Source: an uncultured Clostridia bacterium (lineage in GTDB: Bacteria > Bacillota > Clostridia > UBA1381). From it: a stretch of DNA of 42,566 nt. The stretch lies in the NCBI GenBank assembly GCA_910578235.1, contig CAJTPP010000015.1, forward strand, positions 719 to 43,284. The letters are read 5' to 3'. The notes beneath the pieces were generated by a model. The model was not told the DNA's origin. It was given only the letters and a program-made list of their open reading frames with translations, and did not search any database. Below, piece by piece: positions 23,041 to 32,125 of this stretch; positions within the stretch are counted from its first letter, which is position 1; each line of letters opens with the position of its first letter. The position numbers were made by a program, and so were the translations under genes.

Positions 23041-24754
23041 TTTATCTGTCAGCATAACAGGCGACGCCTCCGGTCTGATAAGCTCGCTCAGCGCGGCGGA
23101 CGCGGCTATAGCGCAGCTTAACGCTTCGGCAGGCAAAATAGTAACGGATTTCGGCGGAAGAGAAGCGAAAATAAATCTGAACGCGGCTGATAATACGGCA
23201 TCCGGCGTTGAGGCGGCGCGGTCAAGGATAAACAGTCTTACGGATAAGACTGTAACGATATCTGTTCGCTATAATGTTTCGGGAATGCCCGCGCTTGCGG
23301 GAGGAACCAGAGACGCGAGAGAGGGGCTTGCCGTAATTAATGATGAGAAGGGCAAAAGTGATCCGAGAGAGCTTGTCGAGCATAACGGCTCTCTTATGAT
23401 GTTTGACGGACGTGACATCATAGTGCCGCTTTCACGCGGTGATAAGGTTTATACCGCGGACGAGACTAAGGCGATTATGAAAGGTATGGGACTGCCGCAT
23501 TATGCCCGCGGAAAAAACAATGAGTTTTTTGAGACTGAAAAAGCTGATTTTAATCACTATAAAAAAACGCACGATATGTCTCCTGTGGAGGAGCTTGCGT
23601 GGTGGAACGATCTCATGGAACAGTTTTCCTATGACAGCGAGGTTGTCCGCGAGGTACAGGAGCAGATATTTGCCGCGCAGCAGAAAATATGGAAGGAGCA
23701 GAAAAAGTCAAGCGAGGACGCTCTTTCCGATTATAAGAAACATTCGGACGCGTGGATTAAATATCAGGTTGAGGTAAATAACGCGGGCGTTGACGAGCAA
23801 ATCAAGGCGTATCAACGTCAGATAGAAAATTATAACGCTATGGTGTCTGAAATGGCGGCGTCAACGCTTTACAGCGCTGATGAAATGAAAGAAATCTGGG
23901 ATGATTTTTATGAGTATAAATCAGGCGTTGATCTGAAAATAGGCAAGCTGGAAAATGAAAAAAATTACGGTGTATATGAAAAATGGAAAAGCGACGCGAA
24001 AAACTGGAAAAATATACGTGACACCTATGACGACTGGCAGGAGGCCGGAGACAGTCCCGTACAATTTTATGAGAGAAGCATAGAGCGTATACAGCAGATG
24101 TATGACAGCGGTCATGTGGGATGGCAGGAATACAGGGATGATACCATGGCTGCCGTGCTGAATTTATATGACGCTAAAATGGCGCAGGTGGACGAGCTTC
24201 TTTTAAATCGTAAGGATTACATAAAAGCTGCAAAGCAGCAGTACTCCGATGAGGAAACCGCGCTTGAGGCGAGGTGGAAAAGCGAGGACAGAAGCGTGTC
24301 TAAGGCTGAAATTACGCGCCAGCTTAAAATATATAAAGGCGCGGTGACGGAACGGGGTATTGAAAAATACAAGTCGCTTCAGGAGGAAATGAAAAAAATA
24401 AAGCGCGAGGAAGAAATGCTTGCCTTACAGAAAGAGCACAGCGAAAAGCTTGCTTTGCTTGAAGACAGCTATAACATAGTGGAAAAGAATAAGAAATACC
24501 TTCTTGCGGCGATTGAGCAGTCGGGACTGAACATTGAAGGAATAGTCAATAGTGTGAATTACGGTGTGCAGGGTATGGAAAATACAATAAGCTCGCTTTT
24601 TGCGCAGACAATACGAGCCATAAGAGAAATCAGTATTTCCGGAAATTCTTACAGCGATAACAGGAATATCAATATTAACGCGAGTACAGCGGATATTGTG
24701 GACGCGCTGAAAAACAGAGTGGGACTGACAATTGCTCACAGCAGATATAATTAA
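23027..24754 (+). CDS. Short phage tail tape measure protein
   Basis: The 575-residue protein sets tail length and helps DNA passage. Residues 1-80 look like a tape measure N terminus. Residues 89-160 (MPALAGGTRDAREGLAVIND, GRDIIVPLSRGDKVYTADET) match a segment usually found far downstream in long tape measures. Residues about 200-480 form charged coiled coils. No membrane segment is seen. Clostridial siphophage tape measures are usually much longer, so a central part appears missing and a short tail is expected. It overlaps the chaperone frame by 14 bases with SD AAGGAGG. Confidence 0.85.
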   Translation: MEAANLSVSITGDASGLISSLSAADAAIAQLNASAGKIVTDFGGREAKINLNAADNTASGVEAARSRINSLTDKTVTISVRYNVSGMPALAGGTRDAREGLAVINDEKGKSDPRELVEHNGSLMMFDGRDIIVPLSRGDKVYTADETKAIMKGMGLPHYARGKNNEFFETEKADFNHYKKTHDMSPVEELAWWNDLMEQFSYDSEVVREVQEQIFAAQQKIWKEQKKSSEDALSDYKKHSDAWIKYQVEVNNAGVDEQIKAYQRQIENYNAMVSEMAASTLYSADEMKEIWDDFYEYKSGVDLKIGKLENEKNYGVYEKWKSDAKNWKNIRDTYDDWQEAGDSPVQFYERSIERIQQMYDSGHVGWQEYRDDTMAAVLNLYDAKMAQVDELLLNRKDYIKAAKQQYSDEETALEARWKSEDRSVSKAEITRQLKIYKGAVTERGIEKYKSLQEEMKKIKREEEMLALQKEHSEKLALLEDSYNIVEKNKKYLLAAIEQSGLNIEGIVNSVNYGVQGMENTISSLFAQTIRAIREISISGNSYSDNRNININASTADIVDALKNRVGLTIAHSRYN

Positions 24755-24770
24755 AAAGGAGCGTGATTAA

Positions 24771-25613
24771 TTGAGAAGCGGTTTTAAATTTAAGGACAGA
24801 CATTCCTCTGATTTCGGTATAACCGTAAAGACTAAATCCCGTCCGATACGTCCCGAAGCGAAGGTATATACGCTTGACATTCCCTGTCGTGACGGCGCGT
24901 ATGATCTTTCGGAAGCAAACAGTATGGGACGCGAGTATTTTTACGACAGAACCTTTGTGATTACTGTGAGTGTATGCTCGGATAATCTGTATACGCTTCA
25001 GGATAGGCTGTCGTTGCTGTCGGCGTGGCTTATGGGAAGCGGAGAGCTGATTTTTGACGATATGCCGAATACCGTCTGGTACGGGAAAATATCGGATGAA
25101 ATTATTTATATGCCGGAGCACGGCGGAAAAACCGCAGTGCTGGAGGTGTCCGTGCGCGCGCGTCCGTTTGCGAAATGTATTTTCGGCACAGAGGGGCCCG
25201 TTCTTGACACATATATAAATATTGATAATACTATTTTACTGGTACTTGAGGAAACAATGCATTATGAGGTGTCAGGACAGGCGGATATAGCGGTATGGAA
25301 TTTCGGCGAGCGGCCTTTGCGTCCGTGTATGCGAATACAGGGCGGAGGCGGTATTATTCTTACGCTTGGTGAAAGAATGCTTTCATTTGAAGGCGGAGAC
25401 GTCTGTATAGTTGATTTTGAAAGACAGAGTGTAGAGGTAAATGGAAAGAACGTCAGTGTTTCAGGAGAATTTTTTGAGTTTGCGGCGGGGAATAATTTAT
25501 TGCATGTTGAAAATTCAACCTCGGCTGTTGTAACGATTGATATTTCATACACGCCCGAATTTAATTACGGAGTTAATCTTGAAGCTATAGACTGGGGGGA
25601 GAGAAATGCTTAA
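24771..25613 (+). CDS. Distal tail protein (Dit)
   Basis: The 280-residue protein is a siphophage Dit-type protein: N-terminal FKDRHSSDFGITVKTKSRP, DIPCRDGAYDLSEANS and a C-terminal beta-sandwich with MRIQGGGGIILT and VEVNGKNVSVSGEF. Dit hexamers form the hub at the tail tip. It starts with TTG, nine bases after AAAGGAG. It overlaps Tal by eight bases. Confidence 0.88.
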   Translation: MRSGFKFKDRHSSDFGITVKTKSRPIRPEAKVYTLDIPCRDGAYDLSEANSMGREYFYDRTFVITVSVCSDNLYTLQDRLSLLSAWLMGSGELIFDDMPNTVWYGKISDEIIYMPEHGGKTAVLEVSVRARPFAKCIFGTEGPVLDTYINIDNTILLVLEETMHYEVSGQADIAVWNFGERPLRPCMRIQGGGGIILTLGERMLSFEGGDVCIVDFERQSVEVNGKNVSVSGEFFEFAAGNNLLHVENSTSAVVTIDISYTPEFNYGVNLEAIDWGERNA

Positions 25614-27024
25614 AATTCTGCCGTTCGACAGTGTGACATTTGAAAAGGGAACGGTGCTTCCGGACGCTTTCGGCGTTAAGGTTACAAAAGAAATAAACGG
25701 TACATATATGCTGGAATTTTCACATCCCATTAATGAAAAGTCCTGGCTTATTTGTGAAAATAAGATTGTAGTATGCGAGGGACAGGCGTTTCGTATTACG
25801 CGCGTTGCGCGAAGCAGCGGCGAGGGCAATTCTCTTGACGCGGAATGTCATCATATATATAACGCTGACGCTCCAAGCGTACATATACAGAATGTTCCGG
25901 ATATGATCGGCGTAAATCCGAGCGAGGTGCTTGAGGCTGTGTTTGCCGGCAGCAGATTTTCGCTGATGAGCGATAATGAGCTTACGGCTCTCGGGATGAA
26001 ACGCGTCGATTATGACGGGTTTATGATAGATTTTTTCTCGACAGACAAGACAAATCCGTATGACGTGATGAAGGCGGTTATAGAAAACTGCGGCAAGGGC
26101 GAGATATACAACGACAACTACAAGGTGGCGCTTGTGGAGCGTATCGGTCAAGACAGACATATCCGTCTTGATCTTACGAAAAATATGCGTAATATAAGCG
26201 TGGAGCATGATATAACTGATATGGTGACGCGCCTTTATCCGTACGGTAAGGATGACGCGCATATAGGCAGTGTAAACGGCGGCGCGCAGTATATACAAAG
26301 CGCAAACGCTGAAATTTACGGAGTGCGTGACGGTTACCGTGATTATTCCGATTATATGGAACCATCGAAGCTTATGCGCCGCGCGCTGTGGGAATTTGAC
26401 AGCGCGAATGAGGAACGCATTGATGTGCCGGGTATTAATATAACGGGATCATTTGCGGATATATCAAAACTGGCGCGATACGGCGAGGCGGAAAAAATTG
26501 AGGTGGGCGACAGTGTTACGGTTATTGATAACGGTAATGAGATACATGAGCGCGTTATAAAAATGGAGTATTATCCGTATCAGAGCGATAACAGTATAAT
26601 TTCGATAGGTAGAGTAAGGCGGGATCTGTTTTTTTATCTGGAGCAAATGGGAACGCTTACAAGACGCTATGCGAAAATATCCACTTCAAACGGTAATGTA
26701 AAGGCTCAGTCTGTAGCCGGTATCATATCAAAATCAGGTATAAAATTGTCAGGAAATGCGGGTGAGCTTTCATTGCTGTCCGATATGCTGAAGATATCAA
26801 ACGGCAGTATTATGAAGGTGCAGATGGGCAATCAGAACGGCCGTTTTGTCTGCCGTATAAGAGATAATGCCGGTAACTGCGCGGTTGAAACAGGCACGGA
26901 TGGTAAGATGGATTTTACGGGAGATCTGACAGCGGAAAATATAAAAATAGGAAATAATGTGATAAACGTAAATATGAGCGGAAAGCTGTGTATAAACGGA
27001 AAGGAAATAACTACAAATGGATAA
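25606..27024 (+). CDS. Tail-associated lysin/endopeptidase-type tip protein (Tal)
   Basis: The 472-residue protein fits the prophage endopeptidase tail family: ILPFDSVTFEKGTVLPDA at the N terminus, LDAECHHIYNADA, EHDITDMVTRLYPYGKDD and EKIEVGDSVTVIDNG. It forms the tail spike below Dit. The C-terminal 110 residues are short beta repeats (SGIKLSGNAGELSLLSDML) rather than a large receptor-binding or collagen-like domain. No separate receptor-binding protein, baseplate upper protein or tail fibre gene follows, so host recognition may rest on this C terminus. Confidence 0.85.
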   Translation: MLKILPFDSVTFEKGTVLPDAFGVKVTKEINGTYMLEFSHPINEKSWLICENKIVVCEGQAFRITRVARSSGEGNSLDAECHHIYNADAPSVHIQNVPDMIGVNPSEVLEAVFAGSRFSLMSDNELTALGMKRVDYDGFMIDFFSTDKTNPYDVMKAVIENCGKGEIYNDNYKVALVERIGQDRHIRLDLTKNMRNISVEHDITDMVTRLYPYGKDDAHIGSVNGGAQYIQSANAEIYGVRDGYRDYSDYMEPSKLMRRALWEFDSANEERIDVPGINITGSFADISKLARYGEAEKIEVGDSVTVIDNGNEIHERVIKMEYYPYQSDNSIISIGRVRRDLFFYLEQMGTLTRRYAKISTSNGNVKAQSVAGIISKSGIKLSGNAGELSLLSDMLKISNGSIMKVQMGNQNGRFVCRIRDNAGNCAVETGTDGKMDFTGDLTAENIKIGNNVINVNMSGKLCINGKEITTNG

Positions 27025-27421
27025 AATTTTTAATGCGGTAAGCGTGTTTATAGGCGTTGCGGGAGGAATACTCGCGGGAATATTCGGTCAGTGGGACACC
27101 GCGCTGTGGGCGCTTGTTATATTGATGGCGATGGACTATATCACAGGTATTATCAAAGCGATATATATAAAAAAGCTGTCAAGCGAAGAGGGATATAAGG
27201 GTATACTTAAGAAAATAACCATTCTCGTAATAGTGGCTCTTGCGAATGTAGTACAAGTTATTACGGGAAGCGCCGCGGCAGTGCGTGAAATTGTTATAAT
27301 GTTTTATATTGCGAACGAGGGAATATCGGTTCTGGAAAATGTCGCCGCGGTATCAACGAAAATGCCTGCCGCGCTGAAAAACATCTTACTTCAGTTAAGG
27401 GACAGGAATGATGTCATCTAA
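27017..27421 (+). CDS. Phage holin (toxin secretion/phage lysis family)
   Basis: The 134-residue protein has three or four hydrophobic segments: AVSVFIGVAGGILAGIFG near the N terminus, WALVILMAMDYITGIIKA and ILVIVALANVVQVITG. The MDYITGIIKAIYIKKLSSEEGYKGILKK motif region is characteristic of holin family 4. It would permeabilise the membrane to release the amidase. It overlaps tal by eight bases. Confidence 0.9.
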   Translation: MDKIFNAVSVFIGVAGGILAGIFGQWDTALWALVILMAMDYITGIIKAIYIKKLSSEEGYKGILKKITILVIVALANVVQVITGSAAAVREIVIMFYIANEGISVLENVAAVSTKMPAALKNILLQLRDRNDVI

Positions 27422-27463
27422 TTACAGGGCTTGACATATTATATAAATGGGGGGTGAAAATAA

Positions 27464-28261
27464 ATGATAGTGGGAGTAAACTGCGGACATACAGTGAGCG
27501 GAACAGTAGGCAGCGGCGCGGTAGGTTATCTCAATGAGAGCAACGAAACACGCGCGGTCGGCTATAAGCTGATGGATAAACTGCGCGCGAACGGCGTTAC
27601 TGTCGTTGACTGCGCGAGCGATTACGCGCCGACAGTAGGTGAAAACCTGAGAGAAATTGTGGATAAGGCTAACGCGCAACCGCTTGATCTGTTTGTGTCC
27701 ATACACTTTAACAGCGGCGGCGGGAGAGGCACGGAGGTGTATACCTACAACGGGCAGAGATTTGAAACGGCTGAGCTTGTGTGTGAAAATATGGAGGAGC
27801 TTGGCTTTATTAACCGCGGTATAAAAGACGGCTCGCATTTATATGTAATACGCAGAACAAACGCCCGGTCAATGCTGATAGAAGTATGTTTTGTCGATAC
27901 TCAGTCCGACGCCGACCTTTATAAGCGGGTAGGCGCGGATGCAATCGCTCAGGCGATTTGCGACGCTATAATCGGAAAGAGAATGGAGGAGGAGCTTACA
28001 ATGTCTCAGTATGAGGAGCTTAAGGGTATGATCGCCGAGGAACAGGCGAGAATAGATGTTTTGCAGAATGAGGTTTACAAGTTGCAAAATCCCTTTATTT
28101 ATAATTATATTGACAGTAATATGCCCGAATGGGCGCGTGAGGCTGTACAGTGGTGCGTGGATAACGGTATCATTGTCGGAACAGGCGATGGTCTCGGACT
28201 TGACAGTACAAAGCTGTGGACTTGTGTTGTTATATATCGTCTGGCACAGAAGCTTCAGTAA
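27464..28261 (+). CDS. N-acetylmuramoyl-L-alanine amidase (endolysin) with SLH-like tail
   Basis: The 265-residue protein has an Amidase_3 domain (1-175): zinc/catalytic residues are carried by VNCGH (5-9), NESNE, FVSIHFNSG and MLIEVCFVD. A helical linker (QYEELKGMIAEEQARID) leads to a C-terminal SLH-like segment, MPEWAREAVQWCVDNGIIVG, that may bind wall polymers. It would cut the stem peptide from muramic acid to lyse the cell. SD GGGGGTG precedes the ATG. It is the last gene of the phage cluster. Confidence 0.9.
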   Translation: MIVGVNCGHTVSGTVGSGAVGYLNESNETRAVGYKLMDKLRANGVTVVDCASDYAPTVGENLREIVDKANAQPLDLFVSIHFNSGGGRGTEVYTYNGQRFETAELVCENMEELGFINRGIKDGSHLYVIRRTNARSMLIEVCFVDTQSDADLYKRVGADAIAQAICDAIIGKRMEEELTMSQYEELKGMIAEEQARIDVLQNEVYKLQNPFIYNYIDSNMPEWAREAVQWCVDNGIIVGTGDGLGLDSTKLWTCVVIYRLAQKLQ

Positions 28262-28295
28262 ATACAAAAAATTACAGTTAAAAATCTTATAAACT

Positions 28296-28333
28296 GTCCG
28301 CTGTCCGAAGTCTTTTGGACGGCGGGCTTTTTT
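28296..28333 (+). terminator. Terminator at the end of the phage operon
   Basis: GTCCGCTGTCC pairs with GGACGGCGGGC (two G-U pairs) followed by TTTTTTT. Confidence 0.85.
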
Positions 28334-28356
28334 ATGTTTTCTTTATATAATATATG

Positions 28357-28385
28357 TTGACAATAAAGGTAATTTTTGATACTAT
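28357..28385 (+). promoter_or_regulatory. Sigma-A promoter of the purine cluster
   Basis: TTGACA (28357-28362), a 17-base spacer and TACTAT (28380-28385). The leader before purE is about 44 bases, too short for a purine riboswitch with an expression platform; none is seen. Confidence 0.7.
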
Positions 28386-28435
28386 TAATTATGTGTTAAT
28401 AAGCATATTTTATCGAAAGGAAAAGGTGATTTAAA

Positions 28436-28933
28436 ATGGCTCCGAAGGCAGCGTTAATAATGGGAAGCGACTCTGATTTTGAAAAATTAAAGGGCTGTGT
28501 CTCAAAGCTTAAAGAATTTAAGATAGAGGTTGATGTGAATGTAATATCCGCTCACAGAACACCGGACAAAGCGGCGGATTTCGCGAAGAATGCGGAAACA
28601 AACGGTATAGAGGTTATAATCTGCGCGGCAGGTATGGCGGCGCATCTCGGAGGAGTTATAGCGGCTCATACGACGGTACCCGTAATCGGTATTCCGATTA
28701 AGTCAACACTTGACGGTATGGACGCGCTTTTGGCGACGGTTCAGATGCCGCCGGGTATACCTGTTGCGACAGTCGGTATAGATAACGGAATAAATGCCGC
28801 AATTCTCGCGGCACAGATGCTCGCGATAAAATATGATTATCTTAAGGACGCTCTCAAAGACGCTAAGGTAAAAATGGTACAAGGTGTGGAACAGAAAAAT
28901 ATAAAGGTTAAGGAATTAGCCGCGGAAATTTAG
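28436..28933 (+). CDS. purE: N5-carboxyaminoimidazole ribonucleotide mutase PurE
   Basis: The 165-residue PurE interconverts N5-CAIR and CAIR in purine synthesis. Motifs are MGSDSDFEKLKGC (near the start), SAHRTPDKAADFA and AGMAAHLGGVIAAHTT. The pattern fits class I mutases that need PurK, but purK is not in this window. SD GAAAGGAAAAGG. It opens a purine cluster directly after the phage locus. Confidence 0.94.
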   Translation: MAPKAALIMGSDSDFEKLKGCVSKLKEFKIEVDVNVISAHRTPDKAADFAKNAETNGIEVIICAAGMAAHLGGVIAAHTTVPVIGIPIKSTLDGMDALLATVQMPPGIPVATVGIDNGINAAILAAQMLAIKYDYLKDALKDAKVKMVQGVEQKNIKVKELAAEI

Positions 28934-28980
28934 TCTGAACTCATACGGAAAGTAAGGTTTGACGCGGGGAGAACATTGCT

Positions 28981-29505
28981 ATGAAGAAAATACTTGAAAC
29001 ACAGCGGCTCTGTCTGCGTGAAATGACGTATGAAGATTACGCTGATTTATGTGAGATTTTGCAGGATGAAAAAACGATGTACGCATATGAGCACGCTTTT
29101 TCGGATGAGGAAGCGCGGGAATGGCTGGACAGGCAGCTTGGCCGTTATGAAAATGACGGCTTCGGATTATGGGCGGTTATAGATAAAAAAAGCGGAGTGT
29201 TTTTGGGTCAGTGCGGTATCACATGGCAGGACTGCGGTGGTGACAATGTGCCTGAAATCGGATATTTATTTAAGCGTAAGTACTGGCATAACGGTTATGC
29301 GTCCGAAGCGGCCTGTGGGTGCAGAGAGTATGCTTTTAATAAACTCGGGTTTGATAAGATTTATTCTATTATAAGGGATAACAATTACGCGTCGCAGAAG
29401 GTTGCGGAGCGTAACAATATGAAAACGGTAAAAATGTTTGTAAAGCATTATTATGGTATGGATATGCCGCATTTGGTATACTGCGCGGAAAGGAATAAAA
29501 TATGA
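28981..29505 (+). CDS. GNAT family N-acetyltransferase
   Basis: The 174-residue protein belongs to the RimJ/RimL-type acetyltransferases: ETQRLCLREMTYEDYADL at the start, GYLFKRKYWHNGYASEAA for the acetyl-CoA loop, and NYASQKVAERNNMKTV. The substrate cannot be told. It lies 47 bases after purE and overlaps the next gene by four bases (ATGA), so it is part of the purine operon by position only. Confidence 0.88.
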   Translation: MKKILETQRLCLREMTYEDYADLCEILQDEKTMYAYEHAFSDEEAREWLDRQLGRYENDGFGLWAVIDKKSGVFLGQCGITWQDCGGDNVPEIGYLFKRKYWHNGYASEAACGCREYAFNKLGFDKIYSIIRDNNYASQKVAERNNMKTVKMFVKHYYGMDMPHLVYCAERNKI

Positions 29506-29756
29506 AAAGGCTTGATCTAATAAAAAAAATTGTTGCCGTTATTGCAATAATTATATGTCTTTTAGGCTTGTTTAAGATAATAAACACTGCGATTGGCGTT
29601 AATATTGTGCTGCTTATGATTGGAGTAATCTTTGGTATAGAAGCTGCTCTGGACTGCGGAAGAGGCAAAAAAGGCTGGATGTGGGTTGACATTGCTGCCG
29701 CTGTGGCGCTTGTGGTACTTGCTCTGGACAAGCTGTTTGGTATTTTCAGAATATAA
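29502..29756 (+). CDS. Small membrane protein, unknown
   Basis: The 84-residue protein has three hydrophobic stretches: IVAVIAIIICLLGLF, IGVNIVLLMIGVIFGI and VDIAAAVALVVLALDKLFG. The basic CGRGKKGW lies between the second and third. I do not recognise a family. Translation is coupled to the GNAT gene by an ATGA overlap, and purD follows after 17 bases. Confidence 0.7.
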   Translation: MKRLDLIKKIVAVIAIIICLLGLFKIINTAIGVNIVLLMIGVIFGIEAALDCGRGKKGWMWVDIAAAVALVVLALDKLFGIFRI

Positions 29757-29773
29757 TATGGGAGGTCAAAAAC

Positions 29774-31036
29774 ATGAAAATTTTAGTTGTAGGCGGCGGT
29801 GGCCGTGAGCATGCGATTGTATGGAAAATCGCTCAGTCACCGAGGGTCGAAAAAATATACTGCGCGCCGGGTAACGGCGGTATTGCGGAGATAGCCGAGT
29901 GTGTGGACATCAGCGCGACAGATATTGAAAATATGGTTAAATTCGCAAAGGAACAGGCTGTTGATCTCGTAATGGTCGCGCCCGACGATCCGCTTGTAAT
30001 GGGTATGGTTGACGCTATGGAAAAAGAGGGTATACGCACTTTCGGCCCGCGTGCAGACGCGGCGATTATCGAGGGAAGCAAGGCTTTTTCAAAGGAGCTT
30101 ATGAAAAAGTACAGCATACCGACAGCGGGTTATGAGGTATTTACGGACAGCGCGTCCGCGATTGAATACATAAAAAAACAAAATTCTTTTCCGACAGTTA
30201 TTAAAGCGGACGGTCTTGCGCTCGGCAAAGGCGTTATAATCGCTCAGAATTTGAAGGAGGCCGAGGAGGCCGTGCGTGAAATGATAGACGGCGGTAAGTT
30301 CGGCGAAAGCGGAAGCCGTGTTGTAATTGAGGAATTTCTAACCGGTCCCGAGGTCAGCGTGCTTGCGTTTACAGACGGAAAAACCGTTAAGCCTATGGTC
30401 AGCGCGCAGGATCACAAGCGCGCGTATGACAATGACGAGGGACTGAACACAGGCGGTATGGGTACATTCTCGCCGAGCCGTCTTTATGACGGCGCAAAGG
30501 CGAAGGAATGTATGGAAAATATTTTCCTCCCGACCATAAAGGCAATGAGCGCGGAGGGCAGACCGTTTAAGGGCGTGCTTTATTTCGGGCTTATGATGAC
30601 AGAGAATGGCGTTAAGGTTATTGAGTATAACTGCCGTTTCGGTGATCCGGAAACGCAGGTTGTTCTGCCGAGATTAAAGACAGATCTGGTTGAGATTATG
30701 GAGGCGGTTATTGACGAGCGTCTTGACGAAATAGAAATTGAATGGGAGGATAACGCCGCAGTATGTGTGGTTATGGCGTCGGGCGGTTATCCTGTCAGCT
30801 ACAAAAAGGGCTATGAGATTACCGGTCTTGATAATGTCGGCGATTTAACCGTGTTTCATGCAGGAACATCGTTAAGAGACGGAAAAGTTGTCACGAACGG
30901 CGGCCGCGTGCTGGGTGTCACTGCTGTGGGCAGTGATTTGGACGAGGCGATCAAAAATGCGTATGCGGGTGTGGAGAAAATTTCATTTAAGGACGAGTTC
31001 CACAGAAATGATATTGGTATTAAGAAGTATAATTGA
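29774..31036 (+). CDS. purD: Phosphoribosylamine-glycine ligase PurD
   Basis: The 420-residue ATP-grasp enzyme joins glycine to phosphoribosylamine. VVGGGGREHAI opens it, IKADGLALGKGVIIA is the ATP-grasp loop, HKRAYDNDEGLNTGGMGTFSP and EYNCRFGDPETQVVLPRL are catalytic-site motifs. Length is normal. SD GGGAGG. It is followed by purM after 24 bases. Confidence 0.95.
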   Translation: MKILVVGGGGREHAIVWKIAQSPRVEKIYCAPGNGGIAEIAECVDISATDIENMVKFAKEQAVDLVMVAPDDPLVMGMVDAMEKEGIRTFGPRADAAIIEGSKAFSKELMKKYSIPTAGYEVFTDSASAIEYIKKQNSFPTVIKADGLALGKGVIIAQNLKEAEEAVREMIDGGKFGESGSRVVIEEFLTGPEVSVLAFTDGKTVKPMVSAQDHKRAYDNDEGLNTGGMGTFSPSRLYDGAKAKECMENIFLPTIKAMSAEGRPFKGVLYFGLMMTENGVKVIEYNCRFGDPETQVVLPRLKTDLVEIMEAVIDERLDEIEIEWEDNAAVCVVMASGGYPVSYKKGYEITGLDNVGDLTVFHAGTSLRDGKVVTNGGRVLGVTAVGSDLDEAIKNAYAGVEKISFKDEFHRNDIGIKKYN

Positions 31037-31060
31037 TTTTAATTAAAAGGAGATAAAAAC

Positions 31061-32125
31061 ATGAGTGAGAATGCGTACAAGCAGGCAGGCGTAGACGTTG
31101 AGGCTGGTTACGAGTCGGTAAGACTGATTAAAGAGGATGTAAAAAAGACGGCTATTGAGGGAGTGCTTGGAGGAATAGGAGGCTTCGGCGGTTTGTTTGA
31201 GATACCAAAGGGATATGAAAACCCTGTGCTTGTTTCAGGCACAGACGGTGTCGGAACAAAGCTGAGAGTGGCTTTCCTTATGGATAAGCACGATACTATC
31301 GGTCAGGACTGTGTCGCAATGTGTGTGAACGACGTTGCGTGCAGCGGGGCAAAGCCTCTTTTCTTTCTTGACTATCTTGCAGTGGGAAAGAATGTACCTG
31401 AAAAGGTTGCTCAGATTGTTAAAGGCGTTGCTGACGGATGCGTATTGGCGGGCTGTGCGCTGGTAGGCGGTGAAACGGCGGAGATGCCCGGATTTTATCC
31501 TGTAGATGAATATGATCTCGCAGGTTTCAGCGTAGGCGTGGTTGAAAAGAGCAAAATTACCGACGGTGACAGCGCGAAGGCAGGCGATGTGCTTATCGGT
31601 ATTGCGTCAAGCGGTATTCACTCGAACGGTTATTCGCTTGTAAGAAAGATTTTCGGTCTTAATGACGATAACGCAAAAGAAACGCTTAATACGTATTCGG
31701 ACGAGCTTGGTAAAAAAATAGGCGAGGAGCTTTTGACGCCGACAAAAATTTATGTCAAACCGTTATTGAAGCTGATTGACGAGATCGGTATAAATACGGT
31801 TTCGCATATAACAGGTGGTGGCTTTATTGAAAATGTGCCGAGAATGCTGCCCGACGGTTTGAAGGCTGTCATTAAAAAAGGTACATGGGATATTCTGCCG
31901 ATTTTTAAGCTTATGCAGAAAAAGGCGGATATTCCCGAGCGTGATATGTACAACACGTTTAATATGGGTATCGGAATGATTGTGGCAGTTGACGCGGATA
32001 AGTCGGAGGCGGCCGTAAAGTGCCTTGAAGCCTCAGGCGAAAAGGCATATATTCTCGGAACGCTTGAAAAAGGTGAAAAAGGTGTGGAAATAGTGGATAC
32101 TGCGACAGGCGAGGTTATAAAGTAA
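31061..32125 (+). CDS. purM: Phosphoribosylformylglycinamidine cyclo-ligase PurM
   Basis: The 354-residue AIR synthetase closes the imidazole ring. Motifs are GTDGVGTKLRVAF, DCVAMCVNDVACSGAKPLFFLDY and VGGETAEMPGFY, then SGIHSNGYSL and HITGGGFIENVPRML. SD AAAGGAG. Its stop overlaps the purN start by one base. Confidence 0.95.
   Translation: MSENAYKQAGVDVEAGYESVRLIKEDVKKTAIEGVLGGIGGFGGLFEIPKGYENPVLVSGTDGVGTKLRVAFLMDKHDTIGQDCVAMCVNDVACSGAKPLFFLDYLAVGKNVPEKVAQIVKGVADGCVLAGCALVGGETAEMPGFYPVDEYDLAGFSVGVVEKSKITDGDSAKAGDVLIGIASSGIHSNGYSLVRKIFGLNDDNAKETLNTYSDELGKKIGEELLTPTKIYVKPLLKLIDEIGINTVSHITGGGFIENVPRMLPDGLKAVIKKGTWDILPIFKLMQKKADIPERDMYNTFNMGIGMIVAVDADKSEAAVKCLEASGEKAYILGTLEKGEKGVEIVDTATGEVIK

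Noticed and set aside
25720..26298. 192-codon minus-strand ORF inside the tal gene
   Set aside because: Shadow of the tail tip protein, no SD and no recognisable domain.
14700..28360. Phage attachment site repeats
   Set aside because: I compared the gaps at both ends by eye and found no convincing direct repeat; no tRNA gene flanks the locus.
28297..28435. Purine riboswitch ahead of purE
   Set aside because: The leader after the predicted start is about 44 bases and shows no aptamer-like three-stem pattern.
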